The notes beneath the pieces were generated by a model, which worked only from the letters and a program-made list of their open reading frames with translations, searched no databases and was not told where the DNA came from. Position numbers and translations under genes: made by a program. From an uncultured Desulfobulbaceae bacterium (GTDB taxonomy: Bacteria > Desulfobacterota > Desulfobulbia > Desulfobulbales > BM004), in the NCBI GenBank assembly GCA_947258675.1, contig CAMYJP010000148.1:1-5649 (forward strand): a DNA stretch of 5,649 nucleotides. The letters run 5' to 3'. Shown piece by piece: positions 1 through 2,980 of this stretch (the stretch's first letter is position 1; the number at the start of each line of letters is the position of its first letter).

Positions 1-228
1 GCGCTCTACTTTCACCAACAAGGCACGCCGCAATTCCTTCAAGTGATGAGAAACCAGCGGCTGCGAAAGCTGAAGTTCTTCAACAATGCCGGAGACCGAT
101 TTCTTACCATTGTTTACACTCAACAATATCCGCAGACGATTTTCATCTGCCAGACTCTTGGCCAGAAAAGCCAGGCTTGAATAGTCTGTCTCCTGCTGAA
201 CAGCCTCTGGAATGTATTCGTCTGTCAA
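1..228 (-). CDS. ArsR-family winged-helix transcriptional repressor, N-terminal part (cut by left window edge)
   Basis: Read on the minus strand from a TTG start at 228, 76 codons are open to the window edge. Residues about 18-40 (LAFLAKSLADENRLRILLSV) are the typical first helices of ArsR/SmtB regulators. Residues about 46-69 form the helix-turn-helix, with the recognition-helix signature SQPLVSHHLKELRRA. TTG was chosen because AAGGGGG lies 7 nt upstream; the frame is open further up to a TAG but offers no ATG or GTG. No CxC metal-binding motif is present in the helix before the recognition helix, so it is not a classical ArsR/SmtB alpha-3 arsenic or cadmium sensor. A metal site in the missing C-terminus, or a non-metal signal, remains possible. 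It probably represses its own promoter through the dyad at 296-339. The family call is firm; the ligand is unknown. Confidence 0.88.
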   Translation of the reverse strand, partial: MTDEYIPEAVQQETDYSSLAFLAKSLADENRLRILLSVNNGKKSVSGIVEELQLSQPLVSHHLKELRRALLVKVER

Positions 229-235
229 ATCGGAT

Positions 236-242
236 CCCCCTT
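236..242 (-). promoter_or_regulatory. Shine-Dalgarno site that sets the TTG start of the ArsR gene
   Basis: On the minus strand AAGGGGG matches the anti-Shine-Dalgarno complement AAGGAGG at 6 of 7 positions. It sits 7 nt before the TTG at 228. No ATG or GTG exists in frame between the upstream stop and this point, so the site supports a TTG start. Confidence 0.6.
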
Positions 243-295
243 GCCTAATGCCGTACCCTTTAATGATATTTCCAAACTAGTTAGATTTGCATCTA

Positions 296-339
296 CTTGA
301 CATAAACATATAAATAACCATTTATATGTTTATGTCAAG
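296..339. promoter_or_regulatory. Perfect 20-bp inverted repeat, probable ArsR operator overlapping a promoter
   Basis: The arms 296-315 and 320-339 are perfect reverse complements separated by AACC. Each arm begins CTTGACATAAACATATAAAT when read inward, so both strands carry a consensus TTGACA -35 box (297-302 on plus, 338-333 on minus). An AT-rich -10-like hexamer (TTTATA) follows 18 nt later in each direction. ArsR-family repressors commonly bind AT-rich dyads that overlap their own promoter. The site lies 67 nt upstream of the ArsR start, which fits autoregulation on the minus strand. The rest of the 229-467 gap shows no convincing gene or intrinsic terminator; CAGATATCTG at 421-430 is a short palindrome of unknown meaning. 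The repeat itself is directly visible; its binding protein is inferred. Confidence 0.75.
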
Positions 340-467
340 AAAAAACAAAGAGGCCTGGTTTGACTCAATACAGAAAAATTTTCGTGATAAAATTATGTAA
401 GGTTTTAAAGGGTCACCGTTCAGATATCTGTGCTTCAATCAGGAATCATAACGTGGTAATTTCATTC

Positions 468-1610
468 TTAATCCTGATCAACCCATAATGAAACTTGTTC
501 ACCCCAGCCAGCCAACAGGGAATCATCCACCTCAACTCCAAGGCCTGATTCTGTGAGAAGTGGCGCTTTTCCCATCTGACCAAAAGAAATATCCTTTTTA
601 ACTATATCCTTTTGCAATAGGATTTTGGCAAACGATCCCTCCAAAAAAGCCCGGTTGGGACAAAGCGCCGCAAGATGACGGCCGGCCGCGGAAAGTATAC
701 CGCTTTCTCCTACATGGCAGCCAATTTGACAGAAAAGTTGATTATTATAAGCTAATCCCCATAGAGACAAACTGTTTTGGAAACCTCCACACTTTGATAG
801 GCGGACATTAAATCCATTGCAGGCTTGATTTTGAACAAGATATTCGGCATCGTCTTTGGAACATAACGATTCGTCTACAATAACCGCTGCAAGCCCTGAG
901 TTGGTTATTTCCCTCAGTCCGGTCAGATTGTCTTTAGCAACCGGCTGCTCGATGGAGCTGATAGAATAAGCCTTGGCTGCCTTAAGAAAATTCAAGGCCT
1001 CATTGGTAGTAAAAGCGCCGTTGGCATCTACTCTGATACCTACTTCTTCTCCACAAACATCCCGCAACCGTTTGAGTAGAGCAATCCCTTCATTAACTTC
1101 TCTGACCTTAATCTTAAAAAACTGCATGTTCATATTTTTATAAAGATTTAATACTTCTGTTAGGAGCTTCTCGCCCAATATAGGGATAACAGCAGAGTAA
1201 GTGAAAGATGTTTCTAACGACTTATCGACAAAAAGGTTCCAGAGCGGTATTTCTTTTTGTTTTGCTAACAGATCGAGACAGGCAAGCTCAACCGCACACC
1301 AGGCAGAGGGATTTTCCAGGGCGAGCAATGAACTTCCAAGTTTTTGCAGAAAAGATATTGAGCCGCTCATGTCTTGCAAATCCATTTTAAGACACTCCCT
1401 GCCAAGGGCCGCCGCAGCTTCTATGCATTCTGAAATGGATTCACCCGTCACAAAAGAACGTGGTGTACCTTCTCCATATCCCTTGAGACCTTCACTATCT
1501 TCGAGTGTCACGACAAGAGACTTGCTTTTATTTCTGTCAGCAAGATTATGCGATATGGGCAGGTTGAAGGGTATGCTCAGCCGATGAATAATGACCTTTT
1601 TTATTTTCAT
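468..1610 (-). CDS. Enolase-superfamily enzyme, MLE subgroup (muconate cycloisomerase / dipeptide epimerase-like), specificity unknown
   Basis: This 380-residue protein has the normal length and full catalytic set of the muconate-lactonizing-enzyme subgroup. An N-terminal capping domain occupies residues 1 to about 125 and a TIM barrel about 135-355. The KxK base pair is FKIKV (K166, K168). The Mg2+ ligands are D195 in RVDANGAF, E221 in IEQP and D246 in VDES. The opposite-face lysine is K273 in RLSKCGG. These enzymes abstract an alpha proton next to a carboxylate to form an enolate. Members include muconate cycloisomerase, o-succinylbenzoate synthase, N-succinylamino-acid racemase and dipeptide epimerases. 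The DxD motif near the barrel end that marks L-Ala-D/L-Glu epimerases is not seen (EGSFAKILL instead), so I do not assign a substrate. The ATG at 1610 gives a canonical N-terminus but has no clear ribosome-binding site. It lies inside the upstream acyltransferase frame, so co-transcription and translational coupling are likely. It is probably cytosolic. Confidence 0.93.
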   Translation of the reverse strand: MKIKKVIIHRLSIPFNLPISHNLADRNKSKSLVVTLEDSEGLKGYGEGTPRSFVTGESISECIEAAAALGRECLKMDLQDMSGSISFLQKLGSSLLALENPSAWCAVELACLDLLAKQKEIPLWNLFVDKSLETSFTYSAVIPILGEKLLTEVLNLYKNMNMQFFKIKVREVNEGIALLKRLRDVCGEEVGIRVDANGAFTTNEALNFLKAAKAYSISSIEQPVAKDNLTGLREITNSGLAAVIVDESLCSKDDAEYLVQNQACNGFNVRLSKCGGFQNSLSLWGLAYNNQLFCQIGCHVGESGILSAAGRHLAALCPNRAFLEGSFAKILLQKDIVKKDISFGQMGKAPLLTESGLGVEVDDSLLAGWGEQVSLWVDQD

Positions 1611-2535
1611 TTTTATTTATTTGATCAGGTATAGGTAATATGAATGAAGCAAGACTTTTCCATTGATACCAGAGATGGGGATACTCAATGACACGCTCCT
1701 CCATTTTCGACCACGCTCTTCCTGATAACGAAGCAGCTTCCCTGCCATCGGCCAGTTGATCGATGCAAAGGGTATATCGTCCATTAATTTCTCGCTTCAT
1801 CAAGCTTAAAAATGCCGGAACTTTTGCCTTCCGATAGAAAAAATCGAGAGTCTTATCCAGTGGCTTTGCTAAACCAAAAACATCTATCGTTTTGTCTTGA
1901 TGAGGCATCCATTGGTTAAACTCATCGCACTGAGTAATAAGTAACCTACCTTTTTTGATGGCTTTCAGCACTTTTATTGCCACCATTGGCTCTTCAGCAT
2001 CAATCAATTGGATATTAAGAGGCACCGCTTGTTTTAACAACTCTTCTTTTAACTGTTTTGTTTTGAACTTGACTATCATGGCAGTTTTATAGCCCTGAAT
2101 TGACAGCGCCATCGGTAAAAATTCGACTGCACCAAAATGACCGGTGACCAGAATTGCCCCCATTCCTTTTTCCATAAGCCTGTCGAGCTGTAATTTGTTT
2201 GTGCAGTGCAGCCGTTGCACCATATATCTTTTCAATTGCGGTAACGGCTTATACGCCATTAACAGTTTTTCATAGTAATGAAGGAATATTCCAATGAATA
2301 TTTTGATTTTAATGATACCGAAAATGTCGAGCGGCATTCTGAGCCAGTGTACATGGCATAAACTATTTATAATTTTTTCCCGCTCTCCCTTTTTCAAAAA
2401 ATAAAACACAAGCCCCAGGAGAATTATGTATTTTCTTAAGGCCTCCCATCCCAGATACCTGGTTAACCTGACATTAATGGGTAACTGGTAGTACTGACTC
2501 AATCCAATATTTGAGACCAACTTTTTCAGATACAT
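1546..2535 (-). CDS. LpxL/HtrB-family (lysophospholipid-type) acyltransferase
   Basis: With the start at 2535 the protein has 329 residues. The hallmark is VTGHFGAVEF, an HX4E catalytic motif with H133 and E138. Supporting family features are an N-terminal hydrophobic membrane-associating stretch around 36-47 (KYIILLGLVFYF), the LLITQCDEF segment around 198-206 and the closing YPHLWYQWKS around 285-294. LpxL-type enzymes transfer an acyl chain, often from acyl-ACP, to lipid A or related lipids at the inner face of the cytoplasmic membrane. The acceptor here is unknown. An in-frame ATG at 2604 would add 23 residues, but AGGAG lies 6 nt before the 2535 ATG and the family N-terminus begins there. 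The polar C-terminal tail of about 35 residues after the conserved W-x-W-K region is unusual; its last 21 residues overlap the start of the enolase-family gene. It is the first gene of a probable two-gene operon. Confidence 0.87.
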   Translation of the reverse strand: MYLKKLVSNIGLSQYYQLPINVRLTRYLGWEALRKYIILLGLVFYFLKKGEREKIINSLCHVHWLRMPLDIFGIIKIKIFIGIFLHYYEKLLMAYKPLPQLKRYMVQRLHCTNKLQLDRLMEKGMGAILVTGHFGAVEFLPMALSIQGYKTAMIVKFKTKQLKEELLKQAVPLNIQLIDAEEPMVAIKVLKAIKKGRLLITQCDEFNQWMPHQDKTIDVFGLAKPLDKTLDFFYRKAKVPAFLSLMKREINGRYTLCIDQLADGREAASLSGRAWSKMEERVIEYPHLWYQWKSLASFILPIPDQINKNENKKGHYSSAEHTLQPAHIA

Positions 2536-2541
2536 AATTTT

Positions 2542-2546
2542 CTCCT
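2542..2546 (-). promoter_or_regulatory. Shine-Dalgarno site supporting the internal start of the acyltransferase
   Basis: AGGAG on the minus strand sits 6 nt upstream of the ATG at 2535. The alternative ATG at 2604 has no comparable purine-rich sequence at the right distance. A further GGAGAGG lies near 2581-2575 but is not followed by a start codon at usable spacing. Confidence 0.65.
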
Positions 2547-2702
2547 GTATGGATAAAAAATTCTTTTTTACCTCTCCTTTTTCTAAGCCTTGCATTGCAG
2601 GCAATAATGAGAAGACCTCAAGCTTTCAAATAAAAGGCCATCGGCTATAAGTTTACACCAAGAAAATCTTCACAAAATGTAACTACGTAGATTGCCAAGA
2701 AG

Positions 2703-2728
2703 ATAATAATGGTTTCGCTGATTATTAT
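2703..2728. repeat. AT-rich 8-bp inverted repeat just downstream of a -10-like box
   Basis: ATAATAAT (2703-2710) and ATTATTAT (2721-2728) are perfect reverse complements around a 10-nt loop. On the minus strand the right arm overlaps the TATAAT box and the left arm would fall at the start of the acyltransferase transcript. That position would suit an operator, but the composition is so AT-rich that chance is also plausible. Confidence 0.35.
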
Positions 2729-2729
2729 A
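2724..2729 (-). promoter_or_regulatory. Candidate -10 box (TATAAT) for the acyltransferase-enolase operon
   Basis: Minus-strand TATAAT lies in the context AAGCTATAATAATC, about 190 nt upstream of the acyltransferase ATG. The -35 position around 2753-2747 reads TTTCCTT, which is a poor match, so the promoter would need an activator or be weak. The inverted-repeat element ends at 2754, directly next to the -35 position, and may have displaced the original -35 sequence. Confidence 0.35.
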
Positions 2730-2753
2730 GCTTATAATCATGTACCAAGGAAA

Positions 2754-2775
2754 TAATTAGTTTCCAGCTGGAAAC
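2754..2775 (+). repeat. Left terminal inverted repeat of the miniature element, itself palindromic
   Basis: This 22-bp end contains GTTTCCAGCTGGAAAC (2760-2775), a perfect 16-bp palindrome. The TGGAAAC half-motif recurs at 2895-2901 on the plus strand, and a related GTTTTGCCA lies at 2952-2960. Self-complementary subterminal motifs suggest binding by a transposase or another dimeric protein. Confidence 0.55.
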
Positions 2776-2785
2776 AGCCCTTTTA

Positions 2786-2883
2786 AGCAATTTCTTCGTC
2801 AGGCTGCGGAGTTGTTTGTGCGGCGTACTTGAAGCACGCCTCCGCGCAATTCCTTGTAATCCTTGAACTTGCTCATAATTGCT
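2786..2883. other. Nested stem-loop core inside the element (possible structured RNA or DNA hairpin)
   Basis: An outer stem pairs AGCAATT (2786-2792) with AATTGCT (2877-2883). An inner stem stacks GCGGA (2806-2810) on TCCGC (2841-2845) and GGCGT (2822-2826) on ACGCC (2836-2840), with an 11-nt bulge on one side and a 9-nt loop. The inner stem is much richer in GC than its surroundings. The pairing works on either strand, so no orientation is assigned. It could be a structured RNA or simply transposon-end DNA architecture. Confidence 0.3.
2799..2876 (-). other. 25-codon ORF inside the element, coding status doubtful
   Basis: A minus-strand ATG at 2876 opens a frame ending in TGA at 2799. The peptide starts MSKFKDYKELRGGV and ends RRTNNSAA, a basic composition with no membrane segment. 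There is no strong ribosome-binding site (the upstream sequence is CGAGCAATT). It may be the residual start and end of an ancestral transposase left by internal deletion, or a chance frame over the stem-loop. I do not recognise the sequence. Confidence 0.15.
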
Positions 2884-2894
2884 CGTTTTCGAAT

Positions 2895-2960
2895 TGGAAA
2901 CAACTTAGTGTAGCCATCCGAAAAAAAAACTTTCCGGATGGACACTAATTAGTTTTGCCA
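2895..2960. repeat. Long imperfect hairpin upstream of the sensor-kinase start
   Basis: TTAGTGT (2905-2911) plus CCATCCG (2914-2920) pair with CGGATGG (2935-2941) plus ACACTAA (2942-2948). This gives 14 pairs interrupted only by an AG bulge at 2912-2913. The 14-nt loop contains nine consecutive A residues. Pairing continues outward, with a small mismatch zone, through AAAC (2898-2901) with GTTT (2952-2955) and TGG with CCA. No U-tract follows on either strand, so it is not a standard intrinsic terminator. In the kinase mRNA it would end about 12 nt before the Shine-Dalgarno sequence, so it could affect translation. Confidence 0.7.
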
Positions 2961-2972
2961 GTTTCTAAACTG
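2959..2972 (+). repeat. Small dyad touching the kinase ribosome-binding site
   Basis: CAGTTT (2959-2964) and AAACTG (2967-2972) are perfect reverse complements around a 2-nt gap. The right arm ends at the first base of GAGG (2972-2975), the Shine-Dalgarno sequence, which sits 5 nt before the ATG at 2981. It may be a protein-binding half of the same GTTT/AAAC motif family seen in the upstream element. A 2-nt loop is too tight for a full RNA hairpin. Confidence 0.3.
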
Positions 2973-2980
2973 AGGAAAGG

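Larger units (their letters stand above)
2754..2951. mobile_element. Probable miniature inverted-repeat element (MITE-like), about 198 bp
   Basis: The left end 2754-2775 (TAATTAGTTTCC then AGCTGGAAAC) and the reverse complement of the right end 2930-2951 (TAATTAGTGTCC then ATCCGGAAAG) agree at 18 of 22 positions. Between them is a GC-richer, structured core with a 25-codon ORF, whereas both flanks are AT-rich. No transposase is present, so mobility would depend on one elsewhere. The target duplication is ambiguous: both ends carry the palindromic TAATTA, and TAATTAGTTT occurs as a direct repeat at 2754-2763 and 2946-2955. It may be an internally deleted insertion sequence. The inverted ends are visible; the mobile nature is inferred. 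Confidence 0.5.
2536..2980. other. Divergent intergenic region between acyltransferase and sensor kinase
   Basis: These 445 bp hold no conventional gene. The acyltransferase side (2536-2753) is AT-rich. It carries a TATAAT at 2729-2724 on the minus strand, an AT-rich 8-bp inverted repeat and the short palindrome CTACGTAG (2683-2690). The kinase side (2754-2951) is a composite of inverted repeats with a GC-richer centre, described separately as a probable miniature element. No clear consensus promoter for the kinase was found; its transcript may start inside the element. Confidence 0.8.

Noticed and set aside
326..400. 24-codon plus-strand ORF starting inside the ArsR dyad
   Set aside because: Its ATG codons are part of the palindrome itself, there is no ribosome-binding site, and the peptide resembles nothing I know.
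438..478. Inverted repeat ATCAGGA / TCCTGAT around the enolase stop codon as a terminator
   Set aside because: The arms are only 7 bp with a 27-nt loop, and no U-tract follows on the minus strand.
1201..1587. Plus-strand open frames antisense to the enolase-family gene
   Set aside because: They lie wholly opposite a gene with complete catalytic motifs, show no domain pattern and lack convincing ribosome-binding sites.
2536..2604. Longer acyltransferase start at 2604
   Set aside because: It lacks a ribosome-binding site and adds a polar segment not expected in the family, while the 2535 ATG has AGGAG at 6 nt.
2846..2855. GCAATTCCTT shared with positions 30-39 in the ArsR gene, plus a nearby shared GCACGCC
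   Set aside because: Both stretches happen to encode Lys-Glu-Leu-Arg on the minus strand. The similarity does not extend, so a common origin is not supported.
2895..2955. Integron attC site
   Set aside because: The bulged hairpin is superficially similar, but the required RYYYAAC and GTTRRRY core sites are not placed at the hairpin ends and no integrase or cassette structure is present.
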